From assembly GCA_965112735.1 (NCBI GenBank), contig OZ218951.1, positions 4,650,001 through 4,714,000 on the forward strand: a stretch of DNA of 64,000 bases, given 5' to 3'. Below are positions 21,352-32,767 of the stretch, piece by piece. A program made the translations under genes and the position numbers. Below the pieces are notes generated by a model. That model was not told where the DNA came from and searched no databases. It was given only the letters and a program-made list of their open reading frames with translations. This DNA is from Phaeosaccion multiseriatum. Taxonomy: Eukaryota > Ochrophyta, other classes. Each line of letters begins with the position of its first letter. Position 1 is the first letter of the stretch.

Positions 21352-22011
21352 CGATCTCGTGGTCTGCTGGTCGCACACGCTCCTCCCTCTCCTCACCATT
21401 TTTGAGGTGAAAACTGCTGCCATAAGTGTTTCCATCTCGCCTCACCCCTTCTGCTCCACAGCACCTGCAATCGCACTCTTAGCTGCTCAACGCCGACTTC
21501 CATATGTGGGTCGTAGTCTGCTCAAAGCTATTCCTCCCTCATGGGCTCTTGCTCGCACACGCTCTTCCCCCACTCCCCCCTTGTTTGAGGCCCAAATTCC
21601 CGCCAAAGCAACGGACATTTCAGCTCCACATGTTAGCCCACCATCTCCTAAGACCGCGCTCCCAGCTTCACATCGGCTATTTGACTACATAATCCGTATT
21701 CAGCCCGAAGATTATCACCTCTTGTGTGAGCTACGCCTCTTTCTTTCTCCCTTGTTCAGGGGCAAAGATCTCGTCAACATAGCAGCACATTTCACCTCCT
21801 AAATCGCTCCATACAGACGCAACAATCAGACTTTAAGCTGCTCAACATCTAGAATACTGTCTTTGCCTAAGATCTCCCGAAGCGCTTCGCCTGTGGTTCT
21901 CTGTAGCGTGCGTAATACCTCTTTTCCTGAGCCCACTCGAATTCTACTGATCTTCTACTGACATCCAGGGCTGTTAATTGACATACAAGGGAACATGTCA
22001 TTTGTTGACTT
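21352..22011. repeat. Degenerate direct repeats, no gene recognised
   Basis: Two or three diverged copies of a segment of about 130-170 bp containing CGCACACGCTC(C/T)TCCC(T/C), TTTGAGG and CTGCTCAACG-type text. One plus-strand frame is open to 21802 but shows no recognisable domain. Confidence 0.4.
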
Positions 22012-23818
22012 ATGTCATTTCTTTCTTTCTCCCCCTCTCTCTCTCCCCTCTCCTTTCCCCTCATTCCCTACACCTCCCTCGTCTCGCCCCACCGCCCCGT
22101 CTTCGCTAAGCTCGATTATCGCCATGTAGAGAGCCGTCAGTGTCGAGGTAGGCTCGGGTCTCCCAAGATTATGTTTCTTTGTTCTCATCGTTTCCCTCTC
22201 CCATTGCTTACCCGGCTTGATGAAGCCATCACCAGTGGCCAGAGCGTCACAAAGGTGCAAGCGGCTGTGAGGGCGCTCATCGCTAAAAATCAAGGGAGGA
22301 AGACATGTTTGGACGAACCCGTCAGTGAGGCTGAACACTCTGCCTTGCACTCAGCTGTAGCCGCAGTGACGGGAGCTTTAGCTATTTTGCTGCAAGAGGG
22401 GGCGTCGCCGAATGTTGTCGAGCATACGATGGGCTTCACTGTGTTGAGTGCTGCATATGCGACTAAGGATGCTGCTATTGTGCAAAACCTTCTCTCTGCT
22501 GGCGCTGATGTCGATGGGAAATTCCAAGATGGGATCACGGCCCTCATAGTGGCCGTGATGGTGGTGCAGACGCTGTTGTCCGCCGGTGCAAGGGTGAAAT
22601 TGGCGGACGGTGGTGGCTTCACAGCGTTGATCTTGTCTTCCCGGGAAGGGCATCATGCAGTAATGCAGCAGCTTGTGGATTGGGCAAATAAGGAGGGGCA
22701 TACAGCGCTCCATCAAGCCTCACTTGGAGGGCATAGCAGGGGAGTCCAGCTGCGGCTCTCAGCCGGCGCGGAGGTCGGTAAGACCTGTTAGGTAGGCGGC
22801 ACGGCCTTGTTTTTGGCCTCCCAGCAAGGGTATCATGTGATGGTGCAGCAGCTACTGTCGGCCGGTGCTAATCCCGAACACATGGAGGTGAAGCCCGCAC
22901 CCCTTTGGTAATGGCCGCACAAGGCGCACACCACAGAGTCACGCAGCTTCTGCTCACAGCGGGGGTAAAAGCGAATTCTGCACGCCGCGATGGAGTGTCT
23001 GTGCTTTGTTTAGGTGCGCCAACGGCCAGCAGCAGCTCTTCACAGCCGGCGCTGACCTCGACACCCGTTGTGGTTCGGGAGGGAGAACAGCGTTGATGAT
23101 GGTATGTGCGGGAGGGCACAGAAGTATTGTGCGAAAGCTGCTCAGGGCTGGTGCAGAGGTGAATGCGATCAGTGACGACGGGTTTGGAGCGATACACTTG
23201 GCATCTCACTTTGGCCATGCTCGCGTCGTGGAGGAGCTCATCTGAGGAGGTGCCGATGTGGAGATGCTCGATGTTGAAGGGAACACACCTTTGATGCATG
23301 TTGCTGTGAAGGGCCATGAGGCAGTGATCCGTGTGCTGCTGTCTGCGGGGGCTGATCCTGATAATGAGGGCAATATCTACTGCGGAATGCCCTTGTTTAT
23401 TGCAGCCATGGAGGGCCAGAGCGGGGCGGCACTGGAGCTGCTCTCAGGAGGGGCCTCAGTGTCAAAGACCCTGGTTTTTGCCCGAAGGCTCAGCGATGCA
23501 GTTGTTGAATTCCTGCTGGGCGCGGACACACAGCACTTCGCGTCACAAAGCGCGTAGGACCTGATGCGGGGAACTGATCTTCTCTTTGGCAAGGAACGGA
23601 GGCTGAAAGTGTCGCAGGGAGAGGTGAGCCCTGAGGTGCTGCAGGACGTGGCGGAGGAGATGGCATGACAAGCTCACGTGTTCATGTACTGGGAAGGATG
23701 CCGGGGAGGGAGACTGGTGATGGCCGGAGCGTCAGGGGCCATCGAAGGAGGGGCGAATGGCCTGCGTAGAGTAAGGAGGCAGCTTCTCGTTGGAGCTGGC
23801 TTTTCGGGCTCTTAGCTA
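22012..23818 (+). pseudogene. Decayed ankyrin-repeat gene, copy 2
   Basis: The first open part (to TAG 22789-22791) holds an N-terminal helix (TRLDEAITSGQSVTKVQAAV) and ankyrin units such as TALILSSREGHHAVMQQLVD and TALHQASLGGHSRGVQLRLS. Further units continue in other frames: TALFLASQQGYHVMVQQLLS, AAQGAHHRVTQLLLTAGVKA, RTALMMVCAGGHRSIVRKLL and TPLMHVAVKGHEAVIRVLLS. Breaks seen: an in-frame TAG at 22789, a small deletion near 22895 relative to copy 1, and TGA at 23242-23244 where copy 1 keeps TCA. Degenerate sequence runs to about 23818. An intron-containing but functional gene cannot be excluded; decay is more likely. Confidence 0.7.
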
Positions 23819-24177
23819 ATGCACGCAACCGCAGCCACGGATGGCACCCTATGCCAACTTCTCTCCTCGTCCAGCTCAGCAAGAAGTTGTTTTTCAGCCA
23901 AGAAGTTGTGAGCTGAGTTCAAAGAGAGAGAGGAGAGAGAGTCGAAGAGAGAGTGAGAAAAAACAAAAGAACTCAAACTCAAACTGAATCTGAACCACCC
24001 CTCCCGTCGACCCTCAACCCATTCGCCACGCGGCGGCTCCCGTCGTATATTACTTCACATCTACTGCAGTTCATCCAACTAACAGGATGAGAAGAAACAG
24101 GAGTATCTGGAGAGGCAGGGACAGGAGCTAGAGAGAGATTTTGTCTTAGCAGTTGCTTGTTTCTTTTGGAAGGGAAG
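23819..24177. other. Intergenic DNA before the PX gene
   Basis: Short purine-rich run (23925-23960) and otherwise plain sequence; presumed promoter and 5' UTR of the PX-domain gene. Confidence 0.4.
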
Positions 24178-25699
24178 ATGAAGAGCTTGCTTGTGGGCCT
24201 GGTGAGGGCGTCTAATGCAGCAGCTGTTGGTTGCGCCGTTCGGTGAGTGGCTCTCTCCATGCCAAAGAGAGAGAATGAGCGACATGCCACCCCATGTGGA
24301 GCAACTCTCTTTTCTCTTCGTTTTTTTCGCCTTCACCAAATGCCCCGTCTCCGTCTTGCTCGCTCTCTCTCTTGCTCTCTCGTTCTCTCTCGCACAGAAA
24401 TTGGCACTTCTTCGCGGCGGAGCCTGGGGGAGGCAGGCGACAGAACTTTTTCAAGGTCAGTGAATCTTTTTCCGATACTGCCCGAGCTCAAGTGCCAGGA
24501 CACACACTTGAGGAGAAAGAGGGGCGTGAGAGCGTAAGACAGCGCTCTAAGGACCAGAGGTACCTAACCTCCCCCCCCTTCCCTTCACCTTTTAATCTCT
24601 CATCTTATTCCAGGTGCAGCTGCGGCATTGGCCTCTAACAGGCGATTGGGAGTGTTTACTGTTTGGCGAGAGAATCGCGCAGGGCAAGGTCGGCCCCCTG
24701 GCGGACGCTAACATTGACTGCATGTTGTTGAGCAGAGGAGGAGGAGGAGGAGGAGGAGGGGGTAACCACGTCTACCAGCAGCAGCCGCAGCAACAACAAC
24801 AAGGGGGGGCTGGGAGGCAGCAGGGGCAACCACATAAGATGCGCTTCCTGGTGAGGAGAAGCATGACCACGAGTGGTCTGTGTGCCTACAGGTGAGCGAC
24901 AGCGACGCCGACGGAGGGAGGGAGGGAGGGAGGGAGGTGGTTCGGTGTTGGGATGGAAACGGGTGAAGAAGTCGCACAGTCCTCGCACACACCTCACTCG
25001 CCTGGCATGGCGGAGGGGGAAGAGCGAACGGACGTTCGCGTCCATGTGTTTGTGAGGGTCTGTCTGCCCGTACTCTTTTCCATTACTTCACAGAGAGGGG
25101 GCTTGCGAGCGAGTTGAGTTCCTTCCGCCCTTCCTGCCAGGCGCACCCACAGGGGAGAGAGGGGGGGGGGGGGGGGCAAGTGCAGGGCTGGCGACTGAGC
25201 TATGAGCCATCATTTTGCATCGCTATCGTATAACTTTTGAACTAAGTCTTTCTCCTCTTCGTTCGCCGTGCTTTAACTTCGCCCACACAGCATGCAGCTC
25301 AATGGCGAGAACATGCCAGAAGTCAACCAAATCTTAGGTATGTGTCCTCTTTACTTATTGTCGTGGATGGGGTTGTTCGATGTAGAGGGTGTATGTATAA
25401 AGGGTGCTTCGGAGTATGGGAGCCCTCAACTGATTTTACCATTGTTTGTGATGCAAAGCAGTGATTTCTTCAAAGTACGTCAGTTTTGACGAGTAATCTG
25501 TATTATTTTGTCCCCCCCGCACGCTTGCTTGCCTTGCTGCTGAGTTGCTGCTGCAGCTGAGCTGTTTTGTAGAGTACAGACTTCCTCCTCCATCCCCAGA
25601 ACAAGGCCGAAGCGAATGCGAGACTGCGATGGTCCTCCTCTTTCACTGACTTACTCCTCCTCCTCTCCTTCCTGTCTGCGTGTGTTTTTGTGTGTGTGT

Positions 25700-25743
<44 letters not shown>

Positions 25744-26513
25744 GTGAAGGGGATGGTCCGCTACCCCAATCCGCGGCACTGAAACTGCCGCATCAAGTGC
25801 GTATTACCAACACGCGCAGGCACACGGAGAGGGGAGGGGGCGGGGAGTGGGTCATGTATGAGTGTGTCACCACCCTTGTGTCCGGCTGTGCACCAGTGCT
25901 CGCAGCGGCAACGGCAGAGGCGGAGGCTGCGGCAGCAGCGGCGGCGGGGGAGTGGGCAGGGGGAGGAGGGGGGGGAGGAGGACGAGGACGAGGAGGAGGG
26001 GGAGGAGGAGCTGCTGCTGCAGCAGCAGCAGGAGGAGGAGGTGGTGGAGGAGGAGGAGCACCGCCACCACCTCCACCACCACCACAACCACCTTCCGTGG
26101 GAGGAGGGGGGGCATGGGGGCAAGCTGGGGCTCCAGCCGTACCTCCTCCTTTGGAGCAGCCCGGGGTAGCAGGCGGGATGGGAGGAGTAGCAGGAGGAGA
26201 AGCAGTTGGTGGTACAGCAGCAGCGTCAAGTGGAGGAACGACCATCACGGTGTGGCACCGTTACAGTGATTTTTTGCAGCTGGATACAGACTTGCGAGCG
26301 GCGTTTCAGGGGAGTCATTTGATGACGTCTTTTCCTCTGCTGCCGAGGAGAAAGTCCCTGACAGTGACCAATCACTTTGATGCGGCCTTTGTGGAGAAGA
26401 GAAGACACGCCATCGAGGCGTACATCAATAGGGTGGTGGGCATGCCCAAGCTGAGGGTCAATGTGGATCTTGTCAAGTTCCTGGGCCTGGAGCAGGGGCA
26501 GTCTCTGAGTTGA
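24178..26513 (+). CDS. PX (phox homology) domain protein with a large insert in the domain
   Basis: Five exons: 24178-24242, 24398-24455, 24614-24891, 25291-25337, 25750-26513, with phases that close. The C-terminal exon carries a PX domain: VRITNTRR and WVMYECVTTL (first strands), then VWHRYSDFLQL with the phosphoinositide-binding RY(S)DF motif, SFPLLPRRK (Pro-rich loop), EKRRHAIEAYINRV and VDLVKFLGL. PX domains bind PI3P on endosomes, so an endosomal trafficking role is likely. A low-complexity stretch of about 120 residues of Ala, Gly and Pro separates strands 2 and 3. The N-terminal half is unrecognised and includes a Gly/Gln-rich run. Intron 4 contains a (GT)n array just before its acceptor. 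Confidence 0.75.
25686..25741. repeat. (GT)n microsatellite in PX gene intron 4
   Basis: Near-pure GT dinucleotides, ending about 10 bp before the AATGTGAAG acceptor of exon 5. Confidence 0.95.
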
Positions 26514-27249
26514 CGTGCATCGATGATGAGAGGCGATGTGTGTGGAGTTTGAGTCCAGTTTGCGTCGCTGTGAACCAGCTGTGGGAGGCGGGACGCATTC
26601 ACTCATTCTCGTACTGTGTCACCAACATCACCAATCCCCCGGGTGACCGGTGGAGGGAGTGGGTGGGTTGGGGGGGAAAGAGACCACGAAACACAACACA
26701 CACAAAGAAGGGGACCACACACACACTGGTGTAGAGGAGCAGAGAGTACATACCAAGCGGGGCTGCTTGTTGCCCCCCCCCCCCTGTGGAGGACACTACT
26801 ACGTTCCTTGTGGAGGACAATACTACACTGCTGCAATGGTATTGTGGGGACAATGCTTCAATGGTATTGTGGGGACAGTACTACAATGGTTTTGTCCCAA
26901 TAAATCATGATGTATACTCATGTTTTGGTGTGTTTCACATTCACTTTCCTCCTTAGGGACGGCAGCGCTCGCATCAAAAGTCTTTTGTCCCCCTTCTCCC
27001 GTGCCCCGTAACGTCCTTCTTCTTCCAGTCTTAATTGTGCTTCTTGACTACTCGCTTGGCTTTGCTTGGAGCACGCCTCTGATCTTCATTGCCCCTTAGC
27101 AACCTGCCCACCTACCAACTCACTTCCTTCCTTCCTTCCTTTCGGGTAGGGTTAGCTGGCTGGGGGTAGCTGCCTTCGATCACTTCAGTCCTTTGGAGGC
27201 ACGTCGTTTTGTACAAGCTTCAAGCTTCCTCCTACCTAGCTACTCATCT
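26514..27249. other. Tail-to-tail intergenic region (PX / CH-like gene)
   Basis: Holds a short tandem repeat (26790-26895) built on CAATGGTATTGTGGGGACA and an AATAAA polyadenylation-like hexamer at 26899-26904 that could serve the PX gene. The remainder shows no coding signal. Confidence 0.5.
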
Positions 27250-30200
27250 TCAGGCCCACTCCACGGCGATAGGTCCCCCTTCCACGGCCTGCACATAGCC
27301 AGCGTACATGCTCTCACCCCCCTCCTCGCCTCCCTCCTCGGCCCTCTCCGACCGCAAAACCGCCGCAACCCCCTCACTGACGTCGGTGATCTCTTGTCCT
27401 TGCCCTTGAACTTGGCCTTGACTTTGGTCTTGTTGCGGTTGGCGATGTGGTGCTTCGGCGCCACTGCCGGTGCCGCCAGTTCCGCTCGCTCGCCGCCCGC
27501 TGTAAGCTCCCGCTCCACCAGCGGATGCCACGGACAACGCACTTCCTCTTTGTGGACTTGCCCCTCCTCCTGCTCCTCCTCCCCCTACTGCTGCTACTGA
27601 TCCTGCCCCTCTTCCCCCTGCTGCTACTGCTGACCCTCCTCCTCCCCCTCCTCCACCTCCTCCTCCTCCTCCTCCTCCTCCTCCTCCTCCTCCTCCTCCT
27701 CCTCCTCCTCCTCCTCCTCCTCCTCCTCCTCCTCCTCCTCCTCCTCCTCCTCCTCCTCCTCCTCCTCCTCCTCCTCCTCCTCCTCCTCCTCCTCCTCCTC
27801 CTCCTCCTCCTCCTCCTCCTCCTCCTCCTCCTCCCAGCTGTCGCACCCCTCCCTCCCCAATAGGAATGACTCTCCTCTCGGCTTTGCTTCCCCTTCGTTG
27901 CGGTCGCTGCTGCTGCTGCTGCTGCTCTGAAGCATGATGTAGGAGGTCCCCCCCCTCCCTCCGATACGTAGCAGCACCCTTCTTCCCTCCCCCTTCTCCC
28001 CCTCCGCCCTCCCCAAGCATCTCAAGCGGCCTCGGGGAGAGACTGCGAGCCTTGTTTCGTGTGCTTTTCCCTTGATCGACGCCGTAGTTGAAGCTCTTCC
28101 CCGGCCGCACCCCTGCTGGGGGGCAAGGAGAAGGGGAAGCGTGCTGCTGCTGTCTACCCTGTGCATACTCCCCTCCTCCTCCTCCTCCTCCTCCTCCTCC
28201 TCCTCCTCCTCCTCCTGCCGCGTCAGACTGACTCTGATGGTAGTGACCTCCCTGACCATACGTTTTCCCCTCTCTGTCGTCGTCGTCGTCATCGTCGTGA
28301 TCGGCCTTCCGATCCCGCCTCCTGCGTACTACACCGAAGCTCTCGCTTCTTCCCGGAGAGAGACTGCTTGCGTGGTGCCTCGCCTTGGTACCTCTACTGG
28401 CCCCACTGCTGCTAGCCTCTCCCCCCCCTCCTATCTCGCTATTGCTAATAGTAACAGGCTCCGTGCCCACTGCCCGAAGGCTTTGCGCAAAGTCCTTTGC
28501 TAAGAGTACAGGCTTAGCGCCAGGCAGAGTCGATCCAAAGGCCACTGGCACCGCCCCCCCTGACGCTCTCCCTCTTTTGACCCCGGCACCTCCTCCTCCT
28601 CCTCCTCCTCCTCCTCCTCCTTGTCCTCCTCCTCCTCCTCCTTCTCCTGCTACTGCTGCTGGTGGTCCTCCACCTCCTTCTCGTCCTCCTCGTCCTCCTC
28701 CTCCTCCTCCTCCTCCTCCTCCTCCTCCTCCTCCTCCTCCTCCTCCTCCTCCTCCTCCTCCTCCTCCTCCTCCTCCTCCTCCTCCTCCTCCTCCTCCTCC
28801 TCCTCCTCCTCCTCCTCCTCGCCCCCCTCCTCTCCCTCCTCCTCCTTCTCCTCCTTCAACCTGGGGGTCATCCCCGAACGAGCGGCGCGGACTGTTTCGA
28901 TTCGTAGCGGCAATGGTGGTCGTCCCGTACCCAAAGGATCCCCTCCTCGCCACCTCCCTGCCACCGTCCTTCTTTCTCTGGGTAGCTGCATTCAGTCGAC
29001 GCTGTCTCTCTTCTTCCTTCATTTGCAGGAGCTGCTCCTCCTTCCTCTTCATAAGATTCGGAAGGAGCTGCATGGAATGCCCGGAATGCGGCTCAGCACC
29101 GGATAAGTCACCACCACCACTACCATGATGATGATGCTGATGCTGCTGCTGCTGCTGCTGCTGCTGATAATGATGAGCAAGCGGACGAGGACTTGTGGCC
29201 TCCTCCCTCCCCCCCACCCCGACTCCCCTCCCTCCTGACGGCCCGCCGCCGCCGCCGGGTCGTGCAGGTCGCGAGGAGGAGGTAGAGCCTTTGTTGATAC
29301 TACTCCCCTTACCCCCCCTACCACCACCCCCCCCTCTGCCATCACCATCACCACCACCACCACCCCCACCACCCCTGCCTCCTCCCCCTCCCCCCCCTCC
29401 CGGGTGATGTTGGTGATGATGGTACCCCACCGGCCCACCACCACCACCACCGCCGCCACCACCAGTGCCAGTGCCATGGCCGTGATTGTTGCCCCCCGCC
29501 CCACCCGCCCCACGCCCTGCGTGCAGATGATTGCCTCCACGCAGTCCGCTGCTGAAGAACTGGTGCGTATTGGACGCCGACAGTGCGTAAATCTCCCCCT
29601 CCGACCCCGCCGCCGCACCCGCACCGTGTTGGCCGCTGGAGGAATAATCCCCCCCCCCCGCGCCTCCTCCTCCTCCTCCTCCACCACCACCACCACCACC
29701 ACCACCACCACCACCACCACCACCACCGTACTCATGAAGACCAGCAGCGTCGTCCCTGGGATGTCTCTCGCCCGTCTTGTTCAAGTATCGAGGGTGTAAA
29801 GGGGGACCGGGGGGCGGTTGCACATGAGAGGAAGGGTGTACACCTTCCATAGGGGCCACGGCGTCGAGCGCCAGCAGGAAGCGATAGAGGCATGTGAGTA
29901 CTCCAAGGGCGGCCGTTGTGCCTGTCTCAACGGGGATGCGATCCTCGCACAACGGCTTAATGTGCTTGGGGCTTATTTGGAAGTGGAAGCGCTTCTTGAG
30001 AACGTTCTGGATAAAGTTCCAGTTGGACTCCTTGGCGGCCCGGCGAGTGCCCTTGTCCAGAGAGCTTCCCTTGAACTCTTCAGGGAGGTAGTGGGCGAGG
30101 CATTGCCCCACAAGATAGCCGTTGGCTTTGTGTGTGTGAGCGGTGAAGGAGGGAAGGGAGGGAGGGGGGAGGGAGGGATAGAGCGTGAGAGAGAGAGCAA

Positions 30201-31226
30201 CGCTTGATGAATATCTCAAAGGGGAATAGCAGAAACACCGCCTGTGGCTCCGCTGCGGTGCAGTCTGGGCCTCTCGGTCTCTTTTCTCCGTCTCCCTCCT
30301 TCTCCCTCTCCCCCTCCCTCTCCATCCTCTCTCTCTCTCCCACTCGCTCACTCACCCAGCTTGTGCCGGACCTTGTACTCGTCCCCATCGAACTTCTGCG
30401 CAAAGACGTGGCTGGCGAACCAACACACCAAGCTCCGTTCCGTCTCCGACAGCTCCAGCACCGGCGTGGGCGACACCACGCTGCTCCTCAGCGACTGCGA
30501 AAGGGAAGTGCTGGCCTGCGACGCTCCGCCCACTCCCTTGCCTGCAGCTCGTTGCGGCTTAGTGCCTCCCAGCCGCTCGGACAGAGGAAGGGACGGGTCG
30601 TAAGGGGATCTGTATGGAATGGAAGTGTGCTGCACGGAGGGCTGCGCAAAGCCGTCCTCGTCCTCCTCTCCGCCCTCGTCACTCTCCTCGTTGTCGCCGT
30701 CATGTCCACCCCCCCCGCTTCTCCTGTCGCGTCGTCGCTGTGCTCTCTCCTCGAGCTCCTCCTCATCCCACTCTTCGTAGCTATCGCCGAATCTGCTGTT
30801 TCTATCCTCGCTGCTGTTGTCGCTCATCGTCGGACTACTCATTCGACTCACTTGGTCCTCGTCATCAAGGTCACTCTCCCCGAACGCTGTGCCCACAGCT
30901 AATCCATCGCCGCGATCCTTCAACTGATTGGTGTGCCGCTGAATCTCTTCCAGCTTTACAAAGTATTGCGTCAAGGAGACACCATCCGACCCTCTGGTGG
31001 AGTCAGCGTCGCCCGCTCCTGCACCACTCTGAGGACCTCCTGCCCCGCCACTGGCAGCCTTTTCGCCGTTGATGGCACCATCTTTGCCGCCGCCGCCGCG
31101 CTTTCCCCCTGCCCCCTGCAGCTCAGTAGCCCCTGGTGTGCGCCCTGCTGCCCCCTGGTCCAACGCTTCTTCTTTTGGACCCCTCTCCATCTCGCTCCCC
31201 ACTCTCGCCGCCACCACATCGGCCAT
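27250..31226 (-). CDS. CH-like domain (SPATA4/CLAMP type) protein with giant poly-Gly tail
   Basis: Two exons on the minus strand, 31226-30356 and 30125-27250, joining in phase to about 1248 aa. The domain straddles the intron: LSETERSLVCWFASHVFAQK, then ANGYLVGQCLAHYLPEEFKG, GTRRAAKESNWNFIQNVLKK and RFHFQISPKHIKPLCEDR, the pattern of the calponin-homology-like domain found in SPATA4/CLAMP-type ciliary or microtubule proteins. Exon 1 before it is an acidic disordered region. From about residue 370 onward the protein is Gly, Ser, His and Gln low complexity, with Gly runs of tens of residues encoded by GGN arrays at 27655-27833, 28595-28665 and 28680-28820. The frame is open throughout; whether the whole tail is translated is uncertain. 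Confidence 0.6.
27655..27833. repeat. (TCC)n trinucleotide array coding poly-Gly on the minus strand
   Basis: About 180 bp of uninterrupted TCC/CTC repeats. In the sense of the CH-like gene this is GGA/GAG DNA, read in the GGA (Gly) phase. A second array of about 125 bp is at 28695-28820. Confidence 0.97.
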
Positions 31227-31651
31227 CTATTGCGGGACCAGTCCAAGAAGACAAAGAAAAATCCCGCTCAAATTCTGCTCTGCGCCGCATAGCTCCGACC
31301 TCCTCCGCTTCCGCCACATCTCTTTCCTTCTGGGTCCTTTTTGGTTAAAGGTGTTCTATTTTGCCTCATGTCCTGCACTCGCCATAACACCAATCTCGCT
31401 AGTATTTTAACCTTGCAGCAACTTGGGAGATTTGAGATTTCGATATCAAATTTCTGTAACGTTCAAAAAACGAAACTCAAACCCACCGGGGTTCCTCTCC
31501 GTCGCCGCTTGCCCACCAAGGGCACTTGCCAAACGATCACCTTGCTTTCAATCGGCTCGTAGCGCGCACAGGAACACGCACGGAGGAGTCTCCAGCAGGA
31601 GAAGGAGGAGTAGGAGAAGCAGAATTCGTAGGAGCGGAGGTGTGGCACACC
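31227..31651. promoter_or_regulatory. Divergent promoter between CH-like gene and LUC7
   Basis: 425 bp between start codons. An AT-richer middle (31370-31480) contains TTTAACCTTGCAGC and TCAAATTTCTGTAACG. No canonical core promoter motif is certain. Confidence 0.4.
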
Positions 31652-32767
31652 ATGGATGAGCAGAGGGCGCTGCTGGATCAGCTCATGGGCAGAGAGCGCA
31701 ACGTGCCTGAGGACGAGCGAACGAACAGGAAGCGCCGGTTCGACGATGAGGACGTGTGCAAGTTCTTCTTGATAGGGCTCTGTCCGTATCAGCTCTTTAG
31801 CAACACCAAGAGCGACTTGGGGCCGCACCCCAACGGGGAGGAAGATGATGAGGATATGAAAGCCCAGTTCGATGCCTTGGACCCTGCGGAGAGGGAGAGG
31901 TACGTGGCCAAGTACGAGAGGGAGCTGTATCGGAAGGTGGAGGAGCTGGTGAGTCAGTGTGATCGCAAGGTGGAGAGGAACCAGCAGCGAGTCGACTTGG
32001 AGAATGGGGGCTCGACCAATGCCGCTGCCAAGGCTGCGGAGGAGGCCAAAATCAACCGCCTGGTGGAGATTGACAAGCAGATCAACAACAAGACGGAGGA
32101 GAGCGAGAAGCTGGCCGAGGAGGGGGATGTGGACGAGGCACAGGACTTGCTCAATCAGGTGGAGAGGCTGCGGAGGGAGAAGGAGACGGTAGAGCGGGCC
32201 CACATGGCCCGCTCGCACAAGCGAAACATTGTTTGTGACGTCAGTGGAAACATTATGAGTTCGACGGATAATGAGGAGAGAATCCGATGCCATTTTGAGG
32301 GAAAGCAATACCTGGGCTGGAAGGCGTGCAGGGACTTTCTCGTTTCGTACAAGGAGAAGCTGGCCAAGCAGCGAGACTCTTCCTCCTCCTTGTACAGCAG
32401 AGGAGATGAGAGAGACAGCAGAGGAGGAAGAGATGAGGGTAGAGGTGGCTCCCGCGGGCGGGACGACAGGGACAGAGGGCGGGGCAGGGACAGCAGGAGA
32501 GATAGCCGAGACCGAGACTCGTATTATCGCCGAGGGAGGGACGACTACGGAGGGGGAGGATACCGGGGTGGGAGGGGTGGGCGGGACGAGGATGTGGGAC
32601 ACTATGGGCGGCCCTCGAGCTCGAGGGACGACAGAGGAGGAGGGAGGAGCGGCAGAAGGAGTAGGAGCCGGAGCCGGAGTAGGGGCAGGCGAGATTACGG
32701 CAGCTACGGCGGTGGGGGCGGGGGTGGCGACCGGCACGGGTCGTACAGGAGCAGGGATCGCTACTGA
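31652..32767 (+). CDS. LUC7: LUC7-family U1 snRNP splicing factor with degenerate zinc fingers
   Basis: Single exon, 371 aa, start CACCATGGATGAG. The N-terminus MDEQRALLDQLMGRERNVP and the following VCKFFLIGLCPYQLFSNTKS are diagnostic for LUC7, which stabilises U1 snRNP at 5' splice sites. A coiled coil (KINRLVEIDKQINNKTEESE, then AEEGDVDEAQDLLNQVERLR) matches the central helices. The C-terminus is an Arg/Ser/Gly/Asp tail of the SR type. In the first finger the expected DLG-x-C...H becomes DLGPHPNGEED; in the second, VCxxC becomes VCDVS and the last H becomes Y (HFEGKQYLGW). Four of eight metal ligands therefore appear replaced. Confidence 0.85.
   Translation: MDEQRALLDQLMGRERNVPEDERTNRKRRFDDEDVCKFFLIGLCPYQLFSNTKSDLGPHPNGEEDDEDMKAQFDALDPAERERYVAKYERELYRKVEELVSQCDRKVERNQQRVDLENGGSTNAAAKAAEEAKINRLVEIDKQINNKTEESEKLAEEGDVDEAQDLLNQVERLRREKETVERAHMARSHKRNIVCDVSGNIMSSTDNEERIRCHFEGKQYLGWKACRDFLVSYKEKLAKQRDSSSSLYSRGDERDSRGGRDEGRGGSRGRDDRDRGRGRDSRRDSRDRDSYYRRGRDDYGGGGYRGGRGGRDEDVGHYGRPSSSRDDRGGGRSGRRSRSRSRSRGRRDYGSYGGGGGGGDRHGSYRSRDRY

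Noticed and set aside
27447-28292. Poly-Leu, poly-Glu and poly-Ser frames opposite or shifted to the CH-like gene
   Set aside because: They are the other phases of the TCC/GGA arrays; only the Gly phase joins to a recognisable domain through a proper intron.
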